Shown here one piece after another: positions 6,324 through 6,742 of a stretch of DNA of 6,742 nt (its first letter is position 1; the number at the start of each line of letters is the position of its first letter). The position numbers and the translations under genes were made by a program. A model generated the notes under the pieces. It saw only the letters and a program-made list of their open reading frames with translations. It did not search any database and was not told the origin of the DNA. The DNA lies in the NCBI GenBank assembly GCA_025936195.1, contig JAICTW010000148.1:1-6742 (forward strand), in the 5' to 3' direction. Source of the DNA: Flavisolibacter sp. (GTDB lineage Bacteria; Bacteroidota; Bacteroidia; Chitinophagales; Chitinophagaceae).

Positions 6324-6742
6324 AAATTGGAATTATTGGAACAAGAGGTATTCCAAATCACTATGGTGGCTATGAAGAGTTTGTGGAATATGCTGCTCCG
6401 ATGCTGGTGGAAAGAGGCCACGATGTGTATGTCTATAATTCTTCGCTTCATCCATATAAAAAGAATTTATGGAAAGGCGTTCAGTTGGTACACAAATTCG
6501 ATCCTGAGAACAAAATAGGAACAGCGGGTCAATTCATCTATGATCTCAATTGCATTTTGGATGCCCGCAAAAGAAATTTTGATGTGATCCTTCAATTGGG
6601 ATATACCAGCAGCAGCATCTGGAATTTTTTGTTTCCAAAGAATTCTGTTGTAGTTACCAATATGGACGGACTGGAATGGAAACGCCAACAGTATTCAAAA
6701 CAAGTCCGGCGCTTTCTTAAAAAAGCAGAGAAATGGGCGGCG
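6320..6742 (+). CDS. DUF1972-type glycosyltransferase (rhamnosyltransferase-like), 3' truncated by window
   Basis: A frame starting at ATG 6320 stays open for 141 codons to the last base of the window, so only the N-terminal part is seen. It begins MKIGIIGTRGIPNHYGGYEE (1-20), the glycine-rich opening of the DUF1972 / glycosyltransferase 4-like N-terminal domain. It carries LQLGYTSSS (about 92-100) and TNMDGLEWKR (113-122), which is highly characteristic of this family. Known relatives are often capsule or exopolysaccharide rhamnosyltransferases that add the second sugar of the repeat unit; the family call is firm, the sugar is inferred. Complete members usually run to about 350-400 residues, so the donor-binding half lies beyond the edge. 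The start overlaps the preceding stop (ATGA, 6320-6323), and no Shine-Dalgarno is visible, so translation is probably coupled to the upstream GT4 gene. The frame is intact throughout the visible part. Confidence 0.92.
   Translation, partial: MKIGIIGTRGIPNHYGGYEEFVEYAAPMLVERGHDVYVYNSSLHPYKKNLWKGVQLVHKFDPENKIGTAGQFIYDLNCILDARKRNFDVILQLGYTSSSIWNFLFPKNSVVVTNMDGLEWKRQQYSKQVRRFLKKAEKWAA

Noticed and set aside
1..6742. tRNA/rRNA genes, CRISPR arrays, insertion sequences, transposase or phage genes, riboswitches.
   Set aside because: No matching sequence pattern, repeat array or protein motif was seen on either strand.

Overview
The window is AT-rich and reads like a member of the Bacteroidota, most likely a Chitinophagales or Sphingobacteriales-type organism. 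This rests on four things. The MacB/FtsX-type permease has a Bacteroidota-like N-terminus. The O-antigen-ligase-like protein carries a late DxxLE motif often seen in that phylum. None of the starts has a clear Shine-Dalgarno sequence. One good match to the phylum's TTG-N19-TAnnTTTG promoter is present. The lineage is an inference from protein and promoter style, not from a marker gene.

Layout: positions 1-220 hold no convincing gene, only a possible 38-codon basic ORF (81-197, +). Positions 221-1471 (-) encode an ABC transporter permease of the MacB/FtsX type, with a candidate promoter directly at its start. A 190-bp spacer follows (1472-1661) and contains that promoter and an imperfect inverted repeat. 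Next are two minus-strand genes that probably form one transcript read right to left: a Wzz-like chain-length/co-polymerase membrane protein (stop at 3010, start unclear between about 3894 and 3966) and an O-antigen ligase/polymerase-like protein (1662-2978). Diverging from them on the plus strand is a tightly packed run of three genes: a Wzy-like polymerase (3988-5208), a GT4 family glycosyltransferase (5205-6323), and a DUF1972-type glycosyltransferase that runs off the end of the window (6320-6742). Each plus-strand junction is a 4-bp ATGA overlap.

Taken together, 1662-6742 looks like the edge of a Wzx/Wzy-type surface polysaccharide (exopolysaccharide or O-antigen) locus. The glycosyltransferases would build a lipid-linked repeat unit in the cytoplasm. 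The Wzy-like protein would polymerise it on the periplasmic face, and the Wzz-like protein would set chain length. The ligase-like protein would transfer or further polymerise the product. The flippase, initiating transferase and export genes are not in view and presumably lie to the right. The permease at the left edge has no evident link to the locus.

I see no mobile element, RNA gene, CRISPR array or clearly new system. The points most worth a second look are the cramped divergent start region at 3890-3990, where the Wzz-like frame has no ATG; the possibly leaderless permease promoter; and the presence of two different Wzy/WaaL-like proteins around one Wzz-like protein.
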